Shown here: piece by piece, positions 25,332 to 33,331 of the stretch
How the letters are laid out: the number at the start of each line of letters is the position of its first letter
How positions within the stretch are numbered: position 1 is the stretch's first letter
NCBI RefSeq assembly: GCF_002879535.1
Contig: NZ_PNOT02000176.1
Coordinates: 8,748-61,063, forward strand
Direction: 5' to 3'
Length of the DNA: 52,316 nt
Source: Mesorhizobium intechi
GTDB taxonomy: Bacteria; Pseudomonadota; Alphaproteobacteria; Rhizobiales; Rhizobiaceae
Translations under genes and position numbers: made by a program
Notes under the pieces: generated by a model
The model's database searches: none
What the model saw: only the letters and a program-made list of their open reading frames with translations
Told to the model about the DNA's origin: nothing

Positions 25332-26681
25332 CTATTCGGCAGCCTCGACGCCGCCCCGCCGCAGGTCGATGCTGCCAGCCGTGCGCGCCCAGAAATCGGA
25401 CATGAAGGCAGGGTCGCGCAGCGCTTCCAGCCTCGGCCAATCCGCGAAGGAGGCGGCAAAAACTCCTGCGCTCATGCGCGCATCCTTGTAAGGATTGACT
25501 GCCCCGCCGGCCGCGACCGTGATGCGGTCGAGTTCGCCAAGCAGAGCAAGCGTCGCCGCTCCCTTGTTGGGGAAATCCAGCGTCAGCGTGTAACCGGGGC
25601 GCGGGAACGACAGCAGCGCGGGCGAGCAGATCGAACCGAAGCGCTTCAGCACGGTGAGGAAAGATCCCTGCCAGGCTCGCCGGGTCGCCGCGAGCAATTC
25701 CGGCACGACGCTGCGCGCCGCCTCCTCCGGCACCACGCTCTGGTGCTGGAACAGCCCATTTGGCCCATAGAGCCGGTTCCAGTCACGCACGCCGTCGAGC
25801 GGAAAGAAGAAACCGTGGTAGCCGGTCCGACGCGGCGCGGTCGCGTGACTCTTCTTCCACCGGTAGGCGGCGTTGAAAGCGGTCAGGAATGGCCGGTTGA
25901 GCACATTGAAGGGCGGCTGGAACGGCACGGAAAGGTTGCCGCCGGCGCGCGAGGCCGCATGCGAGCCATGCTCGGCATGGTTGCCGCTGAACAGCAGCCC
26001 ACGCCCGCTGTTGCGGCCGCCGGTGAGTTGATCGATCCAGGCCACCGAATACTCATTGGCTTGGTCCGCCGCCGCCGCTAGATCGAAGAATTCGGCGAGA
26101 TCACGAAACGGCGTCGCCTTCTCGACGATGTCGAGCGAAGGCACCCGCATCAGCCGGATCGAGGCCGAGAGCATCAGGCCGGTCAGCCCCATGCCACCGA
26201 TGGTCGCCGCGAACAGGCGCGGATTGTCTGATGCCGAGCAGCGATAGGTCTTTCCGTCGGACCGCAGCAGCGTGAAGCTTTCGACATGGCAGCCGAACGT
26301 GCCGCGCCGGTGATGGTTCTTGCCGTGCACATCATTGGCTATGGCACCGCCGAGCGTGACGAACTGCGTGCCCGGAACCACCGCCGGAAAGAAACCGTAA
26401 GGTGCGGCGTGCGCGATGATGTCGGACAGCAGCACACCGGCATCCGCTTCGAGCACGCCCGTCTCGGAGTTCAAGGCGCGGATGTGGTTCAGCGTCCGCA
26501 TGTCGACGACCGCACCGGCCTGATTCTGGCAGGAATCGCCATAGGAACGCCCATTGCCATAGGCGAGCAACGAGGCTTCCTTCGCCTGACCACCCTTCAG
26601 CAGCGCAATGGCATCGTCGGCGTTGATCGCGCGTGGCGCCGGCGGCGTGGCAAGGCCAAAGCTCAAAAAACGTTCGGCCAT
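25332..26681 (-). CDS. DprE1-like FAD-dependent decaprenylphosphoryl-ribose oxidase
   Basis: This 449-residue FAD_binding_4 oxidoreductase is close in length to mycobacterial DprE1 (461 aa). Matching elements in order are YGNGRSYGD (41-49), ANDVHGKNHHRRGTFG with HGKNHH at 119-124, FFFPLDGVRDWNRLYGPNG, and NPYKDAR with Lys399 at the position of DprE1 Lys418. The residue equal to DprE1 Cys387 is Thr367 (YTLTLDFP). DprE1 oxidises the 2-hydroxyl of decaprenylphosphoryl ribose on the way to the arabinose donor. With the UbiA-HAD gene immediately upstream, the same chemistry on a polyprenyl-phosphate sugar is very likely. ATG 26681 is chosen; a longer reading overlaps the upstream gene. Confidence 0.85.
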   Translation of the reverse strand: MAERFLSFGLATPPAPRAINADDAIALLKGGQAKEASLLAYGNGRSYGDSCQNQAGAVVDMRTLNHIRALNSETGVLEADAGVLLSDIIAHAAPYGFFPAVVPGTQFVTLGGAIANDVHGKNHHRRGTFGCHVESFTLLRSDGKTYRCSASDNPRLFAATIGGMGLTGLMLSASIRLMRVPSLDIVEKATPFRDLAEFFDLAAAADQANEYSVAWIDQLTGGRNSGRGLLFSGNHAEHGSHAASRAGGNLSVPFQPPFNVLNRPFLTAFNAAYRWKKSHATAPRRTGYHGFFFPLDGVRDWNRLYGPNGLFQHQSVVPEEAARSVVPELLAATRRAWQGSFLTVLKRFGSICSPALLSFPRPGYTLTLDFPNKGAATLALLGELDRITVAAGGAVNPYKDARMSAGVFAASFADWPRLEALRDPAFMSDFWARTAGSIDLRRGGVEAAE

Positions 26682-26683
26682 GC

Positions 26684-28117
26684 CTACCAGCCCCCGATGA
26701 CCAGCAGCACGGCGCCGATCAGCACCACGATCTGGCTGCGCCAATCGCGGATGATGAAGACGACCGGGTCGTCATTCATCTCGTCGCGGCGCGCCAGGAT
26801 CCAGACGCGCATGGTGAGGTAGAGCACGATGGGCGGCAGCGGCCAGATCAGCCACGGATGTGGGTAAAGCTCGCGCACCGCGACACTATCCATGTAGAGC
26901 GCCAGCACCAGCGCCGAGGAGAAGGCGGAGGCCATACCGGCCTGGGCAACGATCTCCTGGTCTTCCGTGCGATAACCGCGCCCGGCAATCCGCTCGCCGG
27001 GCGGAATGGCGGTTGTGCGCAGTTCGACGAAGCGTTTCACCAGCGCCAGCGACAGGAAGAAGAAGATCGAGAAGGCGAGCAGCCAGAACGAGACGGCAAC
27101 GCCGGTCGCGGCCGCACCGGCGATCACTCGGATCGTGTAGAGGCCGGCAAGCGTCAACACATCGACCAGCAGCATGCGCTTGAACGACAGCGAATAGGCC
27201 GTCGTGACGACCATGTAACCGCCAAGCACGGCCAGGAATTCAGGCGACAGGAACAGCCCGGTACAGACACCGATCGCCAGCAGCACCGCGATCGCGCCCA
27301 GACCGAACGGAATCGACAGCGCACCGCTGGCGAACGGCCTGTTGCGCTTGGTGACATGCTTGCGGTCTAGCGCCAGATCGAAGAAATCGTTGAGGATATA
27401 GATCGCCGACGCCACCGCGCTGAACGAGACGAACGCCAGCAGGCATTCCCAGATCATGTTGGTGTTGAAATATTCGTGCGACAGCACCATCGGCACGGCT
27501 ATCAGCGAGTTCTTCAGCCACTGATGCACGCGCAGCATCTTGATGATGGTCCGCAAGGTCGGCTTCGGCGCCGGCATGGTTTCGCCGCCATGCGCTGCCT
27601 GCCAGCGCGCCGCGTGACGGTCGGGCGCGACGATGATTGCGTTGCGCGCGGCATCGAAGACCTGGAGATCATGGCGGCTGTTGCCGGCATAGTCGAAGCC
27701 GCCGTCGCCATAGGCTGATACCAGCGAGGCGCGCTTCTTGCCGGAGGTGAGATTGTCGAGGCCGTCCGTCGCCAGCACACGGTCGAAAATGCCAAGATGG
27801 GCTGATATGGCGTCGGCGAATTTGCGCGGCGTGCCGGTCGCCAGCACGATCTTGCGGCCTTCGCCGTGCTCGGCGCGCAGCCGGTCGAGCAGCGGCGCGC
27901 GATAAGGCAGCGTCGCGGGGTCGATATCGATGCGCTGTGCGATCGCCTGCTTCAGCCGCGCAGGCCCGGCGGCGGCCCAGAACGGCACCAGGAAGATATA
28001 GAGCGGGTTCTTCTTGAGGAGGAGGAACAAGCCTTCCCACAACAGGTCGGTCGCGATCAGCGTGCCGTCGAGATCGACCGCAAGCGGTATTGCGTTCCTG
28101 TCCGACCGCGCATCCAT
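26684..28117 (-). CDS. HAD phosphatase-UbiA prenyltransferase fusion (DPPR synthase-like)
   Basis: This 477-residue fusion has an N-terminal HAD domain with DLDGT (15-19), VLATGTPRKF and a later Asp-rich loop (YGDGGFDYAGNSRHD). From about residue 190 there is a membrane UbiA domain beginning LRVHQWLKN, with YILNDFFDLALDRKHVTKRN carrying the Mg/diphosphate Asp motif. The RxxQWxKN start and the ND-D-D-H-TKR-RP block are hallmarks of decaprenyl-phosphate 5-phosphoribosyltransferase (Rv3806c) and NoeC-type proteins. The HAD part could remove the 5-phosphate, a step done by a separate phosphatase in mycobacteria. AGGA precedes the ATG. It is the first gene of the cluster. Confidence 0.85.
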   Translation of the reverse strand: MDARSDRNAIPLAVDLDGTLIATDLLWEGLFLLLKKNPLYIFLVPFWAAAGPARLKQAIAQRIDIDPATLPYRAPLLDRLRAEHGEGRKIVLATGTPRKFADAISAHLGIFDRVLATDGLDNLTSGKKRASLVSAYGDGGFDYAGNSRHDLQVFDAARNAIIVAPDRHAARWQAAHGGETMPAPKPTLRTIIKMLRVHQWLKNSLIAVPMVLSHEYFNTNMIWECLLAFVSFSAVASAIYILNDFFDLALDRKHVTKRNRPFASGALSIPFGLGAIAVLLAIGVCTGLFLSPEFLAVLGGYMVVTTAYSLSFKRMLLVDVLTLAGLYTIRVIAGAAATGVAVSFWLLAFSIFFFLSLALVKRFVELRTTAIPPGERIAGRGYRTEDQEIVAQAGMASAFSSALVLALYMDSVAVRELYPHPWLIWPLPPIVLYLTMRVWILARRDEMNDDPVVFIIRDWRSQIVVLIGAVLLVIGGW

Positions 28118-28295
28118 GCCCGTCCTGCCCTGCCAGCGTCTGATCCGGAAAGCCGGAATCCCGTTGCGCGCCGCTTTTCGGCGTCTTGACGCTGGTATAG
28201 CCGGGGATGGCGTAGCGAACGTTAAAACGCCTGGTTGCAGGCGGCTGCCGTGGCGGTATTTCCGGCGTCATTGTTAAACAACCACTGCCGGAAAC

Positions 28296-28327
28296 GATAA
28301 AAGGCCGAGCAAATGCCCGGCCTTTCC
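28296..28327 (-). terminator. Intrinsic terminator after the small periplasmic protein gene
   Basis: Read on the minus strand, AAAGGCCG pairs with CGGCCTTT across a short loop and is followed by TTTTATCG. It lies about 18 bases beyond the stop of the 87-aa gene. The remaining bases to the UbiA-HAD start (28118-28295) hold that gene's promoter region; I saw no gene there. Confidence 0.8.
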
Positions 28328-28343
28328 AATCATGCCGCCTGGG

Positions 28344-28607
28344 TTACTTGATGCGGGCGACGCCGCCCGAGATCTCGACGGTTTCCGAGCCGGTCAGGGC
28401 TTCGAGGTCACCGTTCGGCAAGGTGACGAAGCAGCCGTTCTGGCAGAATTCGACGGTTTCACCACCGGCCAGCGCAAGCTCGGTCTTGCTGCCGCCTTCC
28501 GTCACGACCAGCGTGCGGGTCTCGGCGTCCTTGTTGACCGCGCTGGCGGCATGGGCCGAGCCGCTCACGGCAAGCAAGGCCACGGCAGCGACGAGAGACT
28601 TCCACAT
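28344..28607 (-). CDS. Small secreted protein, unknown function
   Basis: This 87-residue protein has a signal peptide MWKSLVAAVALLAVSGSAHA. The mature part is rich in short beta-type segments: ETRTLVVTEGG, TELALAGGETVEFCQNGCFV, LTGSETVEISGG. Two Cys separated by three residues (CQNGC) could form a disulfide or bind metal. I do not recognise the family; it looks like a small periplasmic protein of rhizobia. ATG 28607 is chosen since it begins the signal peptide; the frame extends upstream only with unlikely sequence. Confidence 0.65.
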   Translation of the reverse strand: MWKSLVAAVALLAVSGSAHAASAVNKDAETRTLVVTEGGSKTELALAGGETVEFCQNGCFVTLPNGDLEALTGSETVEISGGVARIK

Positions 28608-28787
28608 GTTGCAATATCGGTGTTCCCACCGCCTCTGTTGCATTTCGCAAGGCATTTTCGCCCTTTGCATGGGAGCTTATATGAGATGGAAGCTGAACCG
28701 CAACTGAATGCCGCATTCATGCCGCAATTGGTTTTGCCTATCCGCAAGCATACGCCCGACCCTGTTAATTTCGCTGGCCGGCACGAT

Positions 28788-29636
28788 ATGATGCGAGGCG
28801 GCAACGCGAAGAAGAAACCATGCACGACAACTGGCTTGAAACGATCGGCGTTGGGGTTGAGTCGAAGGATTGTCGCGGGGCTGACCCATTATGTGCCCCC
28901 GTCCATCAACCATCGGCTTGGGATCCACGTCGGAGCGCCGGTCAACGCGTCGTGCCATTGCAATGGAAAACATCACCGCCGGGTTCAGTCGGACGGCGAC
29001 ATCGATATTGTGCCCGCCGGGCTCGATGGCGACTGGAAGGATGACGCGGACTGCACCATCCTGCGGCTGTGGGTCAGGCCGGCGCTGGTTCGCCGCGCTG
29101 CCGAGGACCTCGATATCGACCCGGACAGGGTCGTCGTCAATCCGCAGTTCCAGCGCCGCGACGCGAGGATCGAACACATCGCCCATGCGCTGGCGACCGG
29201 TCTGAACCCGGACGTGCCATCCGACCGCCTGTATTTCGAAAGCCTGGCCAAGGCGCTGGCGGTCCGGATCATCCAGGGCGCTTCAAAGCCGGAAGCTCCG
29301 GCCAGGCAAATGCTCTCTTACGGCCAGAAGCGCAGGCTGACCGATTTCATCGAAGCCAATCTCGATCAGGATCTTTCGCTGGATGAGATGGCGCAAGTGT
29401 CAGCCATCAGCGTCTCGCATCTGAAAGTGCTGTTTCGCCGCACCTTCGGCATGCCTCCCCACCAATTTGTCATCCGTCGCCGGGTCGAGCGGGCAAGGAC
29501 CTTGCTGCATCAAGGGAAAATGCCGCTCAGCCAGATCGCGCTGGAGGCGGGCTTCGCGCATCAGAGTCACATGGCGCAAAGCATGAAGCGCATCCTCGGC
29601 GCCACCCCGGCCGCATTGATCCGCATGCGGCGGTAG
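28788..29636 (+). CDS. AraC-family transcriptional regulator, probable 5' frameshift
   Basis: The C-terminal 100 residues hold a full AraC double helix-turn-helix (LSLDEMAQVSAISVSHLKVL, then LSQIALEAGFAHQSHMAQS), and the middle has a cupin-like stretch (DIDIVPAGLDGDW). The frame is open from ATG 28788, but its first 25 residues look unlike the family. A different frame from ATG 28820 reads MHDNWLETIGVGVESKD, a natural AraC N terminus, and joins the main frame as GLTHYVPPS if one base near 28868 is removed. The intact protein would then be about 271 aa. Either a real frameshift or a base-calling error is possible. It lies just upstream of the NmrA-like gene and probably controls it. Confidence 0.75.
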   Translation: MMRGGNAKKKPCTTTGLKRSALGLSRRIVAGLTHYVPPSINHRLGIHVGAPVNASCHCNGKHHRRVQSDGDIDIVPAGLDGDWKDDADCTILRLWVRPALVRRAAEDLDIDPDRVVVNPQFQRRDARIEHIAHALATGLNPDVPSDRLYFESLAKALAVRIIQGASKPEAPARQMLSYGQKRRLTDFIEANLDQDLSLDEMAQVSAISVSHLKVLFRRTFGMPPHQFVIRRRVERARTLLHQGKMPLSQIALEAGFAHQSHMAQSMKRILGATPAALIRMRR

Positions 29637-29772
29637 ACGGCGGTCCGGCGCCGCGCTTTTGGCTTGCGAAGCTAATCATCCGTTCTTGCGCTCCGCCATC
29701 CAAATCTGAGCGACCCGAACCCGTCCTTTCGGCATTCCTGACGTCCTACTGATCAGGATGAAGGATACCGGC

Positions 29773-30648
29773 ATGTTTGTAGTGTTGGGCGCGGCAGGAA
29801 AGATCGGACGTGCCACGATTGGTGCGCTTCGCAGGCATCGCGTTCCGGTCCGAGCCCTTGTGCGAAACCCGTCGCATGCCGAGGAGTTCCGTGGGCTCGG
29901 TTGCGACGCGGAGATTGCCGATCTGCGCGATACGCCGGCGGTGGCGCGGGCAGCAAAGGGCGCGGCCGCCGTACAGGTCATCTGTCCAACCGGCGTCCGC
30001 GCCGATGATGCGTCGGCGGAGATGGAAGCCACCATTCGATCCGTTGTGAATGCACTCGATCAAGTCAGGCCGCAAAGAATTCTGGCGATCTCGGATTATG
30101 GCGCCCAGCTTGCCGCCGGCACCGGCATCACGCTCACGTTCCATCATTTGGAAACGCAGTTGAGGACGATACCGGCAGCCCTGACGCTGCTGCGTTCGGC
30201 CGAGCACATGCAGAATTGGAACCGCCTGGCCGGCCTGGCAATCGAGACCGGCGTGCTGCCGAGCCTGCACCATCCCGTGACCAAATCCTTTCCGACGGTG
30301 TCGGCCGGCGATGTCGGGTTGATGGCGGCGGATCTCCTCCTTTCGGGCAGCGGCGATGCGCTGCGCGTGGTCCACGCCGAAGGGCCAGATCGCTACAGCG
30401 CGGCCGATGTGGCGCGAACGCTTGGCGAGATTGCCGGCCGCGCGATCGTCGCCCGAGAACTGCCGAGGCAGGACTGGGTTCCTGCCCTCATCGGTGGCGG
30501 CATCGGCACGAGCTACGCGGAACTGGTCGCCGCGATGTTCGACGCCCACAATGCCGGCCGCATCGATGTCGAGCACGGTGTCGGCGAAGTCAGACGCGGC
30601 GATACCGATCTTCGCACGGCGCTGGCGGCGTTGGTCGCGAGAAGCTGA
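29773..30648 (+). CDS. NmrA-like NAD(P)-binding protein (atypical SDR)
   Basis: The product is about 291 residues with an N-terminal Rossmann motif VVLGAAGKIGRATIGALRRH and the NmrA-type continuation VPVRALVRNPSHAEEF, where the Arg after strand 2 suggests NADP. No YxxxK is found, as usual for NmrA/NAD(P)H-binding regulators and azoreductase-like members. LHHPVTKSFPTVSAGDVG fits the C-terminal substrate part. ATG 29773 is preceded by AAGGA; an ATG at 29758 would add five residues with a poorly placed site. It follows the AraC gene in the same direction. Substrate unknown. Confidence 0.8.
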   Translation: MFVVLGAAGKIGRATIGALRRHRVPVRALVRNPSHAEEFRGLGCDAEIADLRDTPAVARAAKGAAAVQVICPTGVRADDASAEMEATIRSVVNALDQVRPQRILAISDYGAQLAAGTGITLTFHHLETQLRTIPAALTLLRSAEHMQNWNRLAGLAIETGVLPSLHHPVTKSFPTVSAGDVGLMAADLLLSGSGDALRVVHAEGPDRYSAADVARTLGEIAGRAIVARELPRQDWVPALIGGGIGTSYAELVAAMFDAHNAGRIDVEHGVGEVRRGDTDLRTALAALVARS

Positions 30649-30660
30649 CGGCCACCGGCC

Positions 30661-32142
30661 CTAACTGGGATCGGGCTTGCGCGCCTTGCGTCCAGATTTG
30701 GCCAGCTTTTTCGCTTCGGCCGCGGCTTGCGCCTTCGCCTGTTCCTGTTCGGCGAAGTCGGCCTCGATCTTGTCGTCGTCGGTTGGCCAGGCCTTGGGCT
30801 TGTTCACCTCGACGACGGCGCGCGGCGTCGACGGGATCTCGATATGCTGGTCGTTGAATTTCTCCAGCACGGCAAAACGAATGTCGTTCTGCACGACGCT
30901 GCCGTTCATGATATCGGCCAGGAAGACGCGGATTTCGAACTCCAGCGCGGACGCGCCGAAATTGGAAAACAGCACGAAGGGCTCGGGGTTCTTGAGCACC
31001 ATCGCATGGCTGCGCGCGATTTCCAGAAGGACGGCATGCACCTGCTTGACGTCGCTGCCATAGGCGACGCCGACCCTGATCTCGACACGGCCGAGCTTGT
31101 TGCGGTGCGTCCAGTTGCCGACGGCGTTGTTGATCAGGTTTGAATTGGGCAGGATCACCGACTGCCGTTGGAACGTCTCGATCTCGGTGGCGCGCACGCT
31201 GATCTTCTTGACCGTGCCGCTGACGTCGCCGGCGACGATCCAGTCGCCGACCTTGAACGGCCGCTCGGCCAGGAGGATCAGGCCGGAGACGAAGTTGGAG
31301 ACGACATTCTGCAGGCCGAAACCGATACCGAGGGAAAGGGCACCGGCGACCAACGCAAGGCTGGAAAGATCAATGCCCGCCGCCGATATGCCGACCAGCC
31401 CCGCCAGCGCCACGCCTGCATAGCCGACAGCCAGCCGGATCGAGTTGCGCACGCCGGTATCGACCTTGCCGCGCGCCATGACGGAGCCGTCGAGCCAGCC
31501 CTGGAACCAGCGCGTCAGGAAATAGCCGATGATGAAGACGACGATGCCCGAAAGGATGCCGGTGACCGAAATCGTCACCGAACCGATATTGATCCCGGTC
31601 GCCAGCTTGTAGGCCCAGGCCTGGATGTCGCCTGGCTGGAACCCCCACATCAGCAGGATAAGCGGCAGGAAAACCAGCACGATCAACAGATTGATGGCAA
31701 CACTGACGACAAGGCCGAGCTGGTCGAGTGCCGTGTCCTCGTAGCTGGAATGGGTCGACAGCCAGCGGCCGACGGTGGTGTTGGCGAACGCCCCTTCCTC
31801 GCCGATCGCCCGCGCCGACAGGAAGCCGATATAGGCGGTGATCAGCGCCGTGCCGGTGACCACGACCTGCAGCGAGACGAACAAGGCAAGGCCGATATAG
31901 CCTAGCAGTGCGGCAATGATGGTGAACAGGCCAAGCGCCAGCGCCAGATAGCGCAGCCACGCCGGCCATGGCCGCCAGCTTCCGTCGCGTGCCCTGAACG
32001 GCCGCAGCATCGCCATCAGGATCAGGATGATGCCGACGACAATGGTGGCGACGAAGCTGCGCGCGATGGTCAGCGACAGCGGCGAGCCCATCTTGTCATT
32101 GATGACGGAGAGGAAGGTGTTGACGCTGATGACCACCGCCAT
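30661..32142 (-). CDS. MscS-family mechanosensitive channel, C-terminal part of a frameshifted DUF3772 gene
   Basis: This part of about 493 residues has several membrane helices, then the MscS pore and beta domain: LALVAGALSLGIGFGLQNVV, ERPFKVGDWIVAGD and TVKKISVRATEIETFQRQSV followed by ILPNSNLI. The tail is charged and Lys/Ala-rich. It starts with ATG exactly where the upstream frame loses sense: one C added at about 32142 fuses both into a DUF3772-MscS protein of about 830 residues, the family's normal size. It might be made by reinitiation at this ATG, but alone it lacks the periplasmic domain. It is convergent with the NmrA-like gene, 12 bases apart. Confidence 0.8.
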   Translation of the reverse strand: MAVVISVNTFLSVINDKMGSPLSLTIARSFVATIVVGIILILMAMLRPFRARDGSWRPWPAWLRYLALALGLFTIIAALLGYIGLALFVSLQVVVTGTALITAYIGFLSARAIGEEGAFANTTVGRWLSTHSSYEDTALDQLGLVVSVAINLLIVLVFLPLILLMWGFQPGDIQAWAYKLATGINIGSVTISVTGILSGIVVFIIGYFLTRWFQGWLDGSVMARGKVDTGVRNSIRLAVGYAGVALAGLVGISAAGIDLSSLALVAGALSLGIGFGLQNVVSNFVSGLILLAERPFKVGDWIVAGDVSGTVKKISVRATEIETFQRQSVILPNSNLINNAVGNWTHRNKLGRVEIRVGVAYGSDVKQVHAVLLEIARSHAMVLKNPEPFVLFSNFGASALEFEIRVFLADIMNGSVVQNDIRFAVLEKFNDQHIEIPSTPRAVVEVNKPKAWPTDDDKIEADFAEQEQAKAQAAAEAKKLAKSGRKARKPDPS

Positions 32143-33149
32143 GCGGTGGACAGGCGCACCAGCCAGCGCGCCGGCACGGTTTCGACCGGGATGAGGCGCC
32201 AGTTCGGCAGCCGCGGCTCAAGCGCCGCATTGGTCAAGCGGTTGACGCAGAAGATCACGCCGATGGCGGTTGCCAGCGAATTGAGAAACAGGCCGATATC
32301 GCCACGCAACACATTGTAATAGTTGAAAAAGAAGATGGTCGAGCCAAGAAAGGCGCCGACCGCCAATGTCGGCAGCAGGGTCGACCAGAAGGCCACCGAC
32401 AGACGGCTGAGATAGGACGGGGCCTCGTTGGCGGGATCGGCTTCGAACACCCGCCCGAACAGCCGCCGACCGCCGACCAGCAGCACCAGCGCAAGGCCGA
32501 GCGCCACGAAGGTAGCGGCGAGGATGGCCTGGAACTTGAACTTGAACGCGAAGCTCAGCCAGGACGACACTGCCTTGTAAAAGTTGGCGTATTCCTCCTG
32601 GGCGTCGGAGAAGACCTGCGGGCTAAGCGCGTCGGACAGCACGTAGCGTTTGGTCAAGAGGTTGCGGAACAGTGCGCTGCGCATGTTGCCGATCTTGTCG
32701 ATCAGCCCGCTGATGCGGATCGACAGGTTCTGCGCGCTGGCCACGACCGCGTTGATCTCGGCCTTTTCCGACGCCAGCGCCTGGCGCTCGCCGGTGACGA
32801 TGTCGGGCTCCTGCGGCTGGCCCGCCGCCGGCGGCGGGCCAAGCACCTCGATGCGATTGTTGATCTCGGTGAGGCGCGAACGGAACGCCAGCGCACTGGT
32901 CAGTGCCGCCCGCGACAGATCCTCTAGCTGCAGGCGGATATCCACGAGTGAGGCATCGTCCTCAGCATCCAGCTGAATTTTCTTCTCGAGATCGTCGGTC
33001 TTGCCAGTCAGGCCCTGGATGACTTTCTGCTGATCGGTGATCAGGCCGATCGAGCCCTGGCCAAGCGCCTGCGCCATCGCTTCGAACGAAGGCGACGCCG
33101 AAATGACCAGCGTGAAAATCAAAATGAGACGAAGCAATCTCAAAAGCAT
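32070..33149 (-). CDS. DUF3772 domain, N-terminal part of the frameshifted MscS-type gene
   Basis: This part has a signal sequence MLLRLLRLILIFTLVISASP, then a periplasmic helical DUF3772 region (QQKVIQGLTGKTDDLEKKIQ and RLTEINNRIEVLGPPPAA) and membrane helices from about residue 205. From about 32143 the frame turns to a meaningless Arg/Ser-rich tail, while the adjacent frame continues the channel. The start is uncertain: ATG 33212 would add 21 residues. It is divergent from soxB, whose promoter shares the 120-180-base gap. Confidence 0.75.
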   Translation of the reverse strand: MLLRLLRLILIFTLVISASPSFEAMAQALGQGSIGLITDQQKVIQGLTGKTDDLEKKIQLDAEDDASLVDIRLQLEDLSRAALTSALAFRSRLTEINNRIEVLGPPPAAGQPQEPDIVTGERQALASEKAEINAVVASAQNLSIRISGLIDKIGNMRSALFRNLLTKRYVLSDALSPQVFSDAQEEYANFYKAVSSWLSFAFKFKFQAILAATFVALGLALVLLVGGRRLFGRVFEADPANEAPSYLSRLSVAFWSTLLPTLAVGAFLGSTIFFFNYYNVLRGDIGLFLNSLATAIGVIFCVNRLTNAALEPRLPNWRLIPVETVPARWLVRLSTAWRWSSASTPSSPSSMTRWARRCR

Positions 33150-33331
33150 GACTCTTGGCGACTCACGGGCGGCAAAGGCATTTAAAAGCCTGTCCTTGAT
33201 AAAGACGGCCATATCGTGGGGCAAGCCGTCGCATCGCGGCGTCGGCCAGTCGAAAGGCAATGGCGCAATATTGGCTTTGCGGATGCGGCCTGCTCTATAG
33301 TCTGCCGCATCGCCCGAACCGGATGACAATG

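Noticed and set aside
28820..29044. A separate 74-residue protein starting MHDNW
   Set aside because: It is better explained as the displaced N terminus of the AraC regulator; its later residues are out-of-frame nonsense.
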